64,000 nt of DNA from an uncultured Coriobacteriaceae bacterium (GTDB taxonomy: Bacteria > Actinomycetota > Coriobacteriia > Coriobacteriales > Coriobacteriaceae), in assembly GCA_944320725.1 (NCBI GenBank), contig CALUIM010000013.1:1-64000 (forward strand), in the 5' to 3' direction. A program made the translations under genes and the position numbers. Positions 1 to 8,341 of this stretch are shown here, in pieces. The stretch's first letter is position 1. The number at the start of each line of letters is the position of its first letter. Below the pieces are notes generated by a model. It had not been told where the DNA came from, did not search any database, and saw only the letters and a program-made list of their open reading frames with translations.

Positions 1-30
1 ACGTCCAAGTTCGTCGCGCTCAGGTTCCAT
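1..30 (-). CDS. 5' end of an unidentified gene, cut by the window edge
   Basis: Only the first ten codons (MEPERDELGR) lie in the window. A GGAGG ribosome binding site sits five bases before the ATG, which supports a real start. The gene lies 148 bases downstream of the 546-aa gene on the same strand and could be in its transcript. Nothing can be said about function. Confidence 0.5.
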   Translation of the reverse strand, partial: MEPERDELGR

Positions 31-178
31 GATGACCTCCTTTGTCGTGGCGGGTTTCCCGCCGGGTTCTTCCGCGTATCCTCGCGGCTTCACTAATGAG
101 GTCGAAAGAAGGGTGTCCGTTTCGAAAGAAATTCCGATTCGATCCATTTTTTACGTACGGGCGAACTTTTGCCGTGGG

Positions 179-1819
179 CTAAGAAGGAAAGGCTTCGAGT
201 TTCAGGATCTCGTTTTCGATATCGACCTTATATACCTGCTTGCGGTCTTCTACCTGGTTGCGGTACATGCTGTCAAGGCTCATGGTCCAGCCGATGAGGG
301 GCGAACGCCTATCCTTCATGCGATTCATCTGCTGATTGGGGTCGGCTAGCAGCTTTTTGGATGATCCCCTCTTCATGTAATTCATGATGGAGATAAGCTG
401 CCATACCCCCTCCTGCGTTTCCTTTATGCCGAAGGCGTTTTTCAGCTTGGCGACGATGAAACCTAGCGAGAAGAACAAGTCTTCGTGCCCCTCGCACATG
501 GCGCAAATCGAGATGACCATGACGCACTGAATATGGAAGAGGGAATTCTTCCTTATGCGAGCTTCCTGCAGCCCATCGACGGCGATTCCGAAAAGCACCC
601 GTGTGTTTCTATCCGAGGCGGGTTTGCCGGCGAGTTTGGACAGTTCCATAAACCATCGGAGGGAGATGGCGACGACTTGTTGGTTGCCCAATTGCTCAGG
701 AAACTGCTCGATCATCTCGCTGTGCTCGACCGTCAGTTTCTCGAGGCCAGCAATCGCGGGGCCGTTGCTTGCCGGCCCCTTAGCCAAGGCGTTGGTGACT
801 TCCGCCCCTATGGCCGATGCCGTTTCGTATGCCTTGTAACCGTCCGAGCAATAACGGAGGTCCTTCAGGGATCCCAGGGCGAATTCGAAACGACTCACGT
901 GCTCGGCCGATGGCACGGCGTTGTTTGTCAGCTTCCTTATCTCCGCCAGCGCGGACATTCTCAAAATGCATGTGCCGTCAATCTTGGACCGATTGCTTTC
1001 AAGGGCTCTGGTCAAGCGTCCCAAATCGTTGTTGCTCTTCTCCACCTTGCCGCGTTTGAGATTGAACTTTGATGCGAAATACCGCATCATCACCTCGATT
1101 TGCGCCCCGTAGCGGTCGAACAGCCCTAGGTCGAGCCCTGATTGGATGATGGTGTCGATTTTTATCCCGCCGCAGTAGGTGTTGGATAGGGCCTTCCATG
1201 CGTTCTGCTCGTCCTCTGGTTTCAAGAAGCCTTTTTCGTCGGGGAGATCCAGGCCTTTCATCAGGAGGTCAACGGAAGCGGAGATGGTTTCCGCCTGTCT
1301 AAGGTCGATGGCGGGAGCTGTTTTCTTCTGGACCTTCTCAGACATGGTTCGTTCTAGGGAGCAAAGTCTATTCCGGATTCTGTTCCTGTCCTCTTCCGAG
1401 ACGTCGGTTTTGCCGAAAAGCTGGACGGCTATTTCGGAGACCAGCTCAATGAGAATTTTCCTGTTCTCCTTGTCGAGATCTGGGGTTCCGAATTTCTCGC
1501 CGAGTTTCCCAAAATCACCCCAGCCCTTGTCCTTCAAATGCTCCGCCAGCGATCGGGCGACACGATCCCCGTCGTACGAAGAAGAGTCTTCTCCGATCCG
1601 AAACGCAGCGTTAAGCAGCACCTTCAGCACCTCGATGGTGCTGTCGCAAAATGCTGGGCTTCCCGACAAGATGAAGTTTCGAAAAAACCTTCTGGAGGGG
1701 AGAGCCGTGCTCACGACCTGCCATTTTCCCGGCTCGATCATAGTTGTTCCAAAGCATGCCTTCAGGAGGTCGTTTAAGACTCTGGCGGTGTCGTTTAGCT
1801 CCTTCGTCTCCTTGTCCAT
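179..1819 (-). CDS. hypothetical protein, 546 aa
   Basis: I do not recognise this protein. It is soluble-looking: no signal peptide, no membrane helix, rich in Lys, Glu and Leu, and probably mostly helical. No nucleotide-binding or catalytic motif is evident. The start is supported by an AAGGAGG site seven bases before the ATG. It shares its strand with the partial gene at the window edge and lies near a Pycsar operon, so a role in the same accessory island is possible, but this is inference from position only. Confidence 0.7.
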   Translation of the reverse strand: MDKETKELNDTARVLNDLLKACFGTTMIEPGKWQVVSTALPSRRFFRNFILSGSPAFCDSTIEVLKVLLNAAFRIGEDSSSYDGDRVARSLAEHLKDKGWGDFGKLGEKFGTPDLDKENRKILIELVSEIAVQLFGKTDVSEEDRNRIRNRLCSLERTMSEKVQKKTAPAIDLRQAETISASVDLLMKGLDLPDEKGFLKPEDEQNAWKALSNTYCGGIKIDTIIQSGLDLGLFDRYGAQIEVMMRYFASKFNLKRGKVEKSNNDLGRLTRALESNRSKIDGTCILRMSALAEIRKLTNNAVPSAEHVSRFEFALGSLKDLRYCSDGYKAYETASAIGAEVTNALAKGPASNGPAIAGLEKLTVEHSEMIEQFPEQLGNQQVVAISLRWFMELSKLAGKPASDRNTRVLFGIAVDGLQEARIRKNSLFHIQCVMVISICAMCEGHEDLFFSLGFIVAKLKNAFGIKETQEGVWQLISIMNYMKRGSSKKLLADPNQQMNRMKDRRSPLIGWTMSLDSMYRNQVEDRKQVYKVDIENEILKLEAFPS

Positions 1820-2307
1820 AAGAATCCTCCTTGTCGTTTGGAACCGATTTGGTACTGGGTTTTGTCCCCCTTGGGTACGGCTATGGAACTGCGTCGATGA
1901 ATTGCCGCAGCTAAGATTTAATCAATCGATTAGGGAATTGGATGGTTTGGGATCGAGGTGTTCCGTCGATTCCAAGCTAGATGCTACCTCTTCGATTCTA
2001 ACAATGGAGAAATATGCTGCTGAGATGACTCCCTTCCTTGTCGGGGACTCAGCGTAGGCGATTCGGTGAGGGGGACTCATGGGCCCATAGTAGTCAGATT
2101 CACATAAGGCTAGGCTTAAGCGCTCGAGAGCTCGAGACCTGGCTGGTAGGCGTGTGCAGCCTTCTTGTTGGAGGCCCCGTCGGCGATTCCGCCGTTGCAT
2201 TCATTCCTATCAGGCGGATTTCGGGTTACTTGGCTGCGCTCGCCTACCCTCGTCAATCCTTACGGAGCCGATCCGCCTGGGCAATTTCGAAAGCTCAGGT
2301 GATTTTC
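1820..2307. other. intergenic stretch, 488 bases, divergent promoter region
   Basis: This spacer separates two divergently transcribed genes and must hold both promoters. Apart from a short palindrome (CTCGAGAGCTCGAG near 2122) I see no clear structure. One reading frame on the + strand runs through the last part into the next gene, but it has no ribosome binding site at its far-upstream start. Confidence 0.5.
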
Positions 2308-3114
2308 ATGACGGCAAAGGATGGACGCTACTCCTATAGCGATTCGCTCAAAGGTGCCAATAATTCTGCAAAGGCTCGCTCCCAGAGGGCGGCAGAGCCG
2401 ATCCGCGAGATTGTCGATTATCCGGACGGCAGCGTGACCTATATCCATGAGACATATGCGCTTCACTGCATGGGTGGATATCGTACTCTTGTCCCTCTCG
2501 ACATTCTCGATTACCCCATTGTTGTCGAGTTCGCCGATCGCGGGTTTCGTGGGTTGTCTTCTCTTCTTCCGGTTGAAGTGACTGGTGCTTTGAGTGAAGT
2601 GAAGCGCGATATCCTTCGGAAGGCGCAATCGGAATCAATCGCTGATGCGGACGGTGAATTCGTGGGGGGAGTTGTTCCTGCTGACGAATCCGGAAAGGGC
2701 TCCTTTTACTGGCGGTTAGCTTGGTGGGAGTTGTTTCTCGGCGAACGCCTCAACGAAAAGCGCAATTCCGAAAAGCGTGTGATCTGCGACGGAGAATCCG
2801 ACCTCGGGACTATCGTTGCCGATATTGGGGTCGAACGGTCTCCCTACAAAAAAGCCGTTAAGGATGGGGTGAAACTGCCGATTGACGCCTCTGTTGATGC
2901 GGGCTTCGCATTCGTGGAACTCGTTGATGCCATTGAGAGCATTCTGTCGGGCGTGCCTGAGGATCAGGCGCACGTGTTCCGTGAACACTTTTTTGAAGAC
3001 AGGGATTATAAAGACATCGCGAGGGATCTGAACAAGGCGTGTAGCTCCATGACTTATTTGATGTCCAAGCTTTTGCCGCTGATGCGCGAGCGTTTGAAGG
3101 AGTTCGGGTACTAG
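2308..3114 (+). CDS. sigma-70 region 4-like protein, 268 aa
   Basis: The last 50 residues (EDRDYKDIARDLNKACSS and the helix after it) resemble the helix-turn-helix of sigma-70 region 4 (an acidic 'F.ed..y.eIA..l' helix followed by a recognition helix). The first 150 residues are not recognised and no clear region 2 is visible, so it may be a DNA-binding regulator, not a complete sigma factor. I chose the ATG at 2308 because AGGTGA precedes it; an upstream start would add 90 residues of implausible sequence. A terminator follows the stop. The gene points away from the 546-aa gene. Confidence 0.65.
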   Translation: MTAKDGRYSYSDSLKGANNSAKARSQRAAEPIREIVDYPDGSVTYIHETYALHCMGGYRTLVPLDILDYPIVVEFADRGFRGLSSLLPVEVTGALSEVKRDILRKAQSESIADADGEFVGGVVPADESGKGSFYWRLAWWELFLGERLNEKRNSEKRVICDGESDLGTIVADIGVERSPYKKAVKDGVKLPIDASVDAGFAFVELVDAIESILSGVPEDQAHVFREHFFEDRDYKDIARDLNKACSSMTYLMSKLLPLMRERLKEFGY

Positions 3115-3179
3115 ATATAGACCCTCCGAAGGTTTAGGACATTGCCTTATCGGTTAGTCGAGCCTTATCCCTATTGATT

Positions 3180-3221
3180 CGTGCCAGTGCCTATTTTTGA
3201 GGGCGCTGGCACGAGTTTTTT
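3180..3221 (+). terminator. Rho-independent terminator
   Basis: A 12-bp stem (CGTGCCAGTGCC with GGCGCTGGCACG, one G-U pair) encloses a ten-base loop and is followed by a run of six T. It ends the sigma-like gene. Confidence 0.85.
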
Positions 3222-3294
3222 CATTCTCGCGGTTTGTTCCTTGTTCCCGGCTCGGGTGTTTGGGCAGGTTAGGGTTGGTAGCTATTGGAGTAAG

Positions 3295-4035
3295 CTAGTC
3301 GGGCATTCCTTCTTTGATCCATTCGTTCATATCGTTCATTATGATGTCGCAATGTTTTGATCCGAACGGAAGGTTGCTCGATTCCCAAAACCAGGCTTCT
3401 GGGTTTTTCCCAGATTCTTTCTCCTTGTATAAATCGATTATATTGATATATACAAGATTGGAGAGGACGATTGGGTTGGACACCTTTTTCCGGCCGTATC
3501 CGGAGAGTTTTGCCGCTTTTGAGACCGCATCGCCCATCCATACCGTTGCGTTTATGCCAACGCCTTTTCGTCCCGCTTTTATCACATGGTCTTTTCCTAG
3601 CGCGACGCCTATGCCCGCCTTGATGGTGTCGAATCCTTTGTTCTTCAATATGGCGTTGAGCATCTTGAGGTAAGTATTTATCCAAACCGCCTTTTCGAAA
3701 ACGTCATATGTGTCGGTTTGCAGTGGGGTGGTATATATCGCGTAAACGCAATCTCCTCGGATGCCTAGCTCGCGCTCCCTGTTGTCGCCTCTGAGAATCT
3801 CGATGATTTCAGAGGTAAATGATCTCACTACTTTTGCTACGTACGCTTGGTCGGATCCGGACATAAGGGTTGTTGAATCTCTGAGGTCAACGAATACAGC
3901 CATAACCCATGACTCGTAGGCGTTGGTGAAGGTGAATTCGTCGCCAGCCGGCAGCTTTGGCGACTCGATTACTTCTAGGCTGCTGTCTAAAATTTCTTCC
4001 ACTCTTTTCTTGCCGGCTTTGTAGTCGTAACTCAT
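3295..4035 (-). CDS. pycC: Pycsar-type class III nucleotide cyclase (PycC-like), 246 aa
   Basis: This is a class III adenylate/guanylate-cyclase-fold protein. The first metal aspartate is D50 in AVFVDLRDST, the second D95 in GIRGDCVYAI, and the motif GINATVWMGD followed by SKAAKL (about 160-176) matches the 'GIN.vVWMGDvVn.AA.L' block of Pycsar cyclases. In that family the enzyme makes cCMP or cUMP on phage infection; I cannot tell which base is used here. There is no separate sensor or membrane domain, as expected for PycC. The ATG at 4035 follows the stop of the upstream membrane gene by two bases and has a GGGAG site, so the two are translationally coupled. A start further upstream would overlap the membrane gene. 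Confidence 0.85.
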   Translation of the reverse strand: MSYDYKAGKKRVEEILDSSLEVIESPKLPAGDEFTFTNAYESWVMAVFVDLRDSTTLMSGSDQAYVAKVVRSFTSEIIEILRGDNRERELGIRGDCVYAIYTTPLQTDTYDVFEKAVWINTYLKMLNAILKNKGFDTIKAGIGVALGKDHVIKAGRKGVGINATVWMGDAVSKAAKLSGYGRKKVSNPIVLSNLVYINIIDLYKEKESGKNPEAWFWESSNLPFGSKHCDIIMNDMNEWIKEGMPD

Positions 4036-4037
4036 GG

Positions 4038-4541
4038 CTATACTCCCATCGTAGCGAGAATCGAGAAGACGACGATCGAGGTAATGAGCACATAAAGAGC
4101 TCCTGTTGCTATTCTGTTCCACTTGGCTTTCGTTTTGTAGATCTTTGCATTCACGTATATTTGGGAAACGAGATCGTCTTCTAGGCTGTAGTGGTTATCT
4201 GAAAGTCGCTCTTTGAACTTGTCAATGTTTTTGCAGGCTGCAATGCCTCCTGCATAGATTAGCGATTCGTCCTCGCATTTCGTTCGAGGGAAGATTGAAG
4301 CGAACAATGAAAATACAACCACCACCGTTGAAGTTGCAGCGATTCCTATTGCGACTATGCTTACGGTTTTCTTGTCAACGAACGCGGAGCAAGCGCAGTC
4401 TATGAAGGCTTCGTTTGAGAAGAGAATGGCGGCGATTACCGCTAGGATTGCCGTGACAATTCCATTTTTGCTGTCTATGTTTCTGACCGCTTCGGTGGTC
4501 CGCTCCAGGATCCACTTGTAATCTTGCTCATCTTTGTTCAT
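4038..4541 (-). CDS. pycTM: Pycsar membrane effector (PycTM-like, DUF5706), 167 aa
   Basis: Three membrane helices are visible: about residues 28-48, 60-84 and 144-166. The N-terminal block NIDSKNGIVTAIL and the helix LVSQIYVNAKIYKTKAKW before the last membrane segment fit the DUF5706 family, which includes the Pycsar effector. In known systems the effector binds cCMP or cUMP and damages the inner membrane, stopping phage growth. I chose the ATG at 4541 because AAGGA precedes it; an upstream extension has no such site. The cyclase gene follows after two bases. The order here is effector then cyclase. Confidence 0.82.
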   Translation of the reverse strand: MNKDEQDYKWILERTTEAVRNIDSKNGIVTAILAVIAAILFSNEAFIDCACSAFVDKKTVSIVAIGIAATSTVVVVFSLFASIFPRTKCEDESLIYAGGIAACKNIDKFKERLSDNHYSLEDDLVSQIYVNAKIYKTKAKWNRIATGALYVLITSIVVFSILATMGV

Positions 4542-4852
4542 TCTCGAAAATCCTTTGCCTCTGTCGGGAGGGGTGCAATTTCGTCGTGGCTGAAAGAAAA
4601 GAAATCTTAATTTAGAGTTTAGCAGGTTGTGGAAAACCTCATTCTTGCGTTCGGCGTAAGTGCGAAATGAGGTGCGACTATCATCGCTTGCGCACGGTTT
4701 TTGTATCTCCTGGGTTTGTATTCCCTGTCGTTGGCTGCCCAAAGCTAGCTAGGGTTCACTGTCCCGTTTTGATACGGACAGACGCTTGATTCTCGTAGGG
4801 GTTCGTCGGAAATTCCGTCCACGGTTTTCTCGTTAGCTATTGATATGTCGGC
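4542..4852. other. intergenic stretch, 311 bases, upstream of the Pycsar operon
   Basis: The spacer holds an AT-rich tract (about 4600-4625) that could be the promoter of the minus-strand Pycsar operon, but no confident -35/-10 pair can be named. No gene or strong hairpin is seen. The DinJ-like gene lies upstream on the same strand and could contribute read-through. Confidence 0.4.
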
Positions 4853-5248
4853 TTAATCGACGAAGGGCATGCGCAGTTCGAACGCGACCTGCCCCAGAAA
4901 CATGCTGACTAGGTTGTTGGGGTTGGTGCACATCGTTCTGCAAAATGCCCGCATCTCTGCTTTAAACGCCGTGTCCATGCGGATGTTGACTCCCACTCGG
5001 ATGCCGCTGAAATGGAAATCTCCCTTAGAGATGCCGTAGAACTCTGCCACTTGGTCGCTCATGCCGACATCCTCAAACGCCGGGTCCCTTGTTACTTCGA
5101 AGGGGATACGGTGCTCCATAATGCCGAGGTTCACCATGCGGCGTACCGCCCCGCCTATTGTCATCCCGTTAGCCTTCATTACTGCATGGGCTCGCTTTTT
5201 GATCTCCTCGTCGACTTCGACGCCGAGAACGGTTTCGTATCGTGCCAT
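4853..5248 (-). CDS. DinJ/RelB-like antitoxin with duplicated domain, 131 aa
   Basis: The first half (VLGVEVDEEIKKRAHAVMKA ... HRIPFEV) has the shape of a RelB/DinJ ribbon-helix-helix antitoxin: a short strand, two helices and the typical IPFEV ending. The second half (VNIRMDTAFKAEMRAF ... LRMPFVD) repeats the same plan, so the protein appears to be two DinJ units in tandem. No RelE/YafQ-type toxin gene is adjacent on either side. AAGGAG lies at a normal distance from the ATG at 5248; GTG and ATG codons just upstream are too close to it. It may act as a DNA-binding protein. Confidence 0.65.
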   Translation of the reverse strand: MARYETVLGVEVDEEIKKRAHAVMKANGMTIGGAVRRMVNLGIMEHRIPFEVTRDPAFEDVGMSDQVAEFYGISKGDFHFSGIRVGVNIRMDTAFKAEMRAFCRTMCTNPNNLVSMFLGQVAFELRMPFVD

Positions 5249-5643
5249 TTTCATCACTCCTTTGCTATCGATTCATCGGAGGTTCTCTCTTACCTATATG
5301 GTTCATTGAGAGTGGGTGGTTTCGAGAAAGTGGGGAATTGAAAATGGACTTGGGCGAATCGGATAGCGTTTACCGACAACTAAGGCTCCAGGTGAGGAAG
5401 CGCTTGAATCGAGAATCGCGTTGCCGTGGGAGAGGCACTTGTGTATGGAAGGGATGCTTCTTTGACTATAGGCAAGAATTTGCGCTATGAAGAAGTGTCT
5501 CATTGCGGCACCATCCTTTTGAGACACTTTCAATGTGTCTCAGCTAGGACTCCGAGTGCCTGATCTGCTCCTATTTTCGCAGTTCAGCGTCGATAAAACT
5601 TTTCATACTTTACTCATACAAGTGTAATGAACGTCACGACACT
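5249..5643. other. intergenic stretch, about 395 bases, start of the polysaccharide locus
   Basis: The spacer lies between the DinJ-like gene and a broken sugar transferase gene. It contains three copies of GTGTCTCA (two direct, one inverted; see the hairpin at 5493-5529) and an AT-rich stretch near 5590-5625. No complete gene is visible. The breakpoint that removed the front of the sugar transferase lies near 5625-5645. Confidence 0.5.
5493..5529. repeat. inverted repeat, 10-bp arms
   Basis: AAGTGTCTCA at 5493-5502 is matched by TGAGACACTT at 5520-5529. A further direct copy GTGTCTCA follows at 5535-5542. There is no T-run, so this is more likely a binding site or recombination scar than a terminator. 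Confidence 0.55.
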
Positions 5644-5646
5644 GAA

Positions 5647-5940
5647 GTGATTGATGAGCTGCCGCAACTGCTCAATGTATTTGTTGGTCAGATGTCGCTC
5701 ATTGGCCCGCGCCCCGCACTGCCCTGCGAGGTCGTGCAGTATGACGCGCGTGCCATGCGCCGCCTCACGGTGAAGCCCGGCTGCGGCGGTGCCTGGCAGG
5801 CGGGCGAGCGTTCGGACTCCACGTTCGAGGGCATGGTCGACGCCGACCTTGCCTACATCGAGAAGAGCTCCTTCAGCCACGACATCGGTCTCATGTTCGG
5901 CACGCTCCGCTCCATGTTCGATGGTGAGGGAGCGTACTGA
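5647..5940 (+). pseudogene. C-terminal stump of an initiating sugar transferase (RfbP/WbaP family)
   Basis: The 97 residues begin at IDELPQLLNVFVGQMSLIGP, the conserved core of bacterial sugar transferases that load the first sugar phosphate onto undecaprenyl phosphate, and run to a normal C-terminus. Family members have at least 200 residues with a membrane helix before this point; that part is absent. The frame can be followed upstream to about 5620 but no longer resembles the family. The stop overlaps the start of the next gene (TGATG), so the 3' junction is intact. I infer a 5' deletion or recombination. Confidence 0.75.
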
Positions 5941-6407
5941 TGGACCTCTCTAAGGCCAAAGTCTGTATTCCGACTTCCAGCGGAGGTCACCTCACGCACA
6001 TGCGCATGCTTATGCCGATGCTCGACAGGGCATGTGATTGCTTCTGGGTGACCTTCGACAAGGAGGACGCAAACAGCGCGCTTGCCGGCGAGCGGGTCTA
6101 TCACTGCTTCTTCCCCACGAATAGGAACGTGGTGAACACCGTGCGAAACACACTGCTGGCTATTCGGGTGCTTCGCCATGAGCGGCCGGACCTCATCATC
6201 TCGTCGGGTGCTGCCATCGCGGTGCCGTTCTTTCTCGTAGGGAAGCTGCTCGGTGCCAAGACCGTCTATATCGAGGTGTTCGACCGTATGGACGCCCCAA
6301 CCCTGACCGGCAGGCTCGTGCGCCGCTTCACTGATTTGTTCATCGTCCAGTGGCCGGAGATGACTCGGGTGTACCCGGGCTCCATTGATCTCGGCTCGAT
6401 CTTCTAA
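5940..6407 (+). CDS. Alg14-type glycosyltransferase subunit (PssD/Cps14F-like), 155 aa
   Basis: The N-terminus has the Alg14 signature SSGGHLTHM (residues 13-21), and IISSGAAIAVPFFLVGKLLG in the middle fits the membrane-associated helix. Alg14-type proteins anchor and activate an Alg13-type partner, which is the next gene. Together they add the second sugar of the repeat unit on the lipid carrier at the inner face of the membrane. The start overlaps the preceding stop by one base. Length is normal for the family. Confidence 0.85.
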   Translation: MDLSKAKVCIPTSSGGHLTHMRMLMPMLDRACDCFWVTFDKEDANSALAGERVYHCFFPTNRNVVNTVRNTLLAIRVLRHERPDLIISSGAAIAVPFFLVGKLLGAKTVYIEVFDRMDAPTLTGRLVRRFTDLFIVQWPEMTRVYPGSIDLGSIF

Positions 6408-6420
6408 GGGAGATGAACGG

Positions 6421-6909
6421 ATGATTTTCGTGACGGTGGGTACCCACGAGCAACAGTTCGATCGCCTTGTGAGAGCTGTGGATGACCTGGCTGCCGATGG
6501 AACCGTAACCGAGCCCGTCTTCATACAGACGGGCTACTGCACGTACAAACCAAGACACTGCGAGTGGGCGCGCTTCGTTCCTGTTCCTGAGATGCGCTCT
6601 CGCATGGAGGAAGCGGATGTCGTCATCACTCACGGTGGACCCTCCAGCTTCATCGAGGCGATAGCGGCGGGCAAGGTTCCCGTGGTAGTTCCGCGCCGAG
6701 CCAATCTCGGCGAGCACGTCAACGACCACCAAATTGATTTCGTGCGAGAGGTGGCTGAGCGCAAGGGAGGGATCGTGTCGGTCAGCGATGTTGCATTGCT
6801 CCCTGCTGCGATTGAGAAGGCGCGTCGGATTACAGCAGGAGGTACGGAGTTCGAAAGTCATAATGCCGAGTTTTGCCGAAAGCTTGGGCTGCTGATAGGA
6901 GGGCTCTGA
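6421..6909 (+). CDS. Alg13-type glycosyltransferase catalytic subunit (PssE/Cps14G-like), 162 aa
   Basis: The protein begins MIFVTVGTHEQQFDRL, the hallmark of the Alg13/PssE half-glycosyltransferases, and has the nucleotide-sugar motif HGGPSSFIEA at residues 71-80. It supplies the catalytic, donor-binding half of a bipartite enzyme whose membrane half is the preceding gene. The ATG at 6421 lies 13 bases after the previous stop, with GGGAG upstream. The donor sugar cannot be told from sequence. Confidence 0.87.
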   Translation: MIFVTVGTHEQQFDRLVRAVDDLAADGTVTEPVFIQTGYCTYKPRHCEWARFVPVPEMRSRMEEADVVITHGGPSSFIEAIAAGKVPVVVPRRANLGEHVNDHQIDFVREVAERKGGIVSVSDVALLPAAIEKARRITAGGTEFESHNAEFCRKLGLLIGGL

Positions 6910-6994
6910 CGAGCATTCAGTTCCCTCCTAACTTACAAATGTTCGAATCAATTTACCCCTATTGGTAACTCAGTGCACAACAAGGAGCTAAACT

Positions 6995-8308
6995 ATGAGT
7001 ATTTTCGAGAGCTTAATCAGCGCAAAAACCAAACTATCTCTCGTTGGGCTCGGATACGTCGGCATGCCCATCGCTGTTGAGTTCGCCAAGCACGTCCCCG
7101 TCATCGGGTTTGACATCAACGAGGAGAAAATCGAGCGGTACAGGGCGGGGGTTGACCCTACTAAGGAGGTGGGCGACGAGGCTGTCGCCGCCTCGTCGGT
7201 TGAGTTCACGAGCGACCCTGCGCGTCTCGAGGAGGCTCGCTTCCACATCGTTGCGGTTCCCACGCCGGTGAACCAAGACAAGACGCCGGATCTTTCTCCT
7301 GTTGAGGGTGCTTCGCGCACGCTTGGCAAGCACCTGAAACCGAACTCCATTGTCGTTTACGAGTCGACGGTTTATCCGGGGGTTACCGAGGACGTATGTG
7401 TGCCCATCCTCGAGGAGGAGTCGGGCCTCAAATGCGGCGTTGACTTCAAGGTTGGCTACAGCCCCGAGCGCATCAACCCCGGTGACCGCGTGCACACCCT
7501 CACAACCATCAGAAAGATCGTCTCCGGTATGGACAGAGAGTCCCTCGAGGAGATAAAGAACGTCTATGACATCGTGATCGAGGCCGGGACCTACCCAGTA
7601 TCTACAATAAAGACGGCAGAGGCTATCAAGGTTGTGGAGAACTCGCAGCGAGATATCAACATCGCTTTCATGAACGAGCTTGCGATGGTGTTCGACCGCA
7701 TGGGCATCGATACCTCCGAGGTCATCAATGGCATGAACACCAAGTGGAACGCCCTTGGTTTCCGCCCGGGCCTCGTCGGAGGACATTGCATCGGGGTCGA
7801 TCCCTACTACTTCACCTACGAGGCGGAGAAGCTGGGCTACCACTCACAGATTATCTTGGCGGGTCGCAAGGTCAACGACGGTATGGGCGAGTTTGTCGCC
7901 GACGCCGCTATCAGGCAGATGGTGCTCGCTGGCCTCGCTCCGGCGAGGGCTAGGGTCGGCGTTCTCGGTATCACCTTTAAGGAGGATTGTCCCGACGTGC
8001 GCAACTCCAAGGTAGAGGACATTCTCAGGAGGTTCCAGCAGTACGGCATCGACCCCATCGTCTGTGATCCTTGGGCGGATGCGGAGGATGCGGGACGTTC
8101 CTATGGTGTGAAACTCGTCGGGATGGGGGAAATGCGCAACCTTGATTGTCTTGTCGTAGCGGTGGCGCACCGACAGTTCCGTGAGCTGACCGCTGAGGTA
8201 ATTAAGGCTATGTTCGCCGACGGTTCGAGTGATTCTAAGGTCATCGTGGATGTGAAGAGCATCCTCGACAAGGCCGCCTTCGCCGGGTACCGCTATTGGC
8301 GGCTCTAA
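6995..8308 (+). CDS. nucleotide-sugar dehydrogenase (UDP-GlcNAc/GalNAc 6-dehydrogenase type), 437 aa
   Basis: The NAD-binding motif GLGYVG is at residues 18-23 and the catalytic cysteine is C265 in GGHCIGVDPYYF. That block, together with KVVENSQRDINIAFMNEL, is typical of the WbpA/TviB/CapL group, which oxidises UDP-N-acetylhexosamines to uronic acids, more than of UDP-glucose dehydrogenase. The exact substrate is inferred. The enzyme supplies an acidic sugar donor for the polysaccharide. AAGGAG precedes the ATG. Length is normal. Confidence 0.88.
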   Translation: MSIFESLISAKTKLSLVGLGYVGMPIAVEFAKHVPVIGFDINEEKIERYRAGVDPTKEVGDEAVAASSVEFTSDPARLEEARFHIVAVPTPVNQDKTPDLSPVEGASRTLGKHLKPNSIVVYESTVYPGVTEDVCVPILEEESGLKCGVDFKVGYSPERINPGDRVHTLTTIRKIVSGMDRESLEEIKNVYDIVIEAGTYPVSTIKTAEAIKVVENSQRDINIAFMNELAMVFDRMGIDTSEVINGMNTKWNALGFRPGLVGGHCIGVDPYYFTYEAEKLGYHSQIILAGRKVNDGMGEFVADAAIRQMVLAGLAPARARVGVLGITFKEDCPDVRNSKVEDILRRFQQYGIDPIVCDPWADAEDAGRSYGVKLVGMGEMRNLDCLVVAVAHRQFRELTAEVIKAMFADGSSDSKVIVDVKSILDKAAFAGYRYWRL

Positions 8309-8341
8309 CGTCCTTGATTTCTGAGCAATCGGAGACGAGAG

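Noticed and set aside
2038-2307. Upstream extension of the sigma-like gene
   Set aside because: The added 90 residues have no ribosome binding site at their start and read like non-coding sequence; AGGTGA supports the ATG at 2308.
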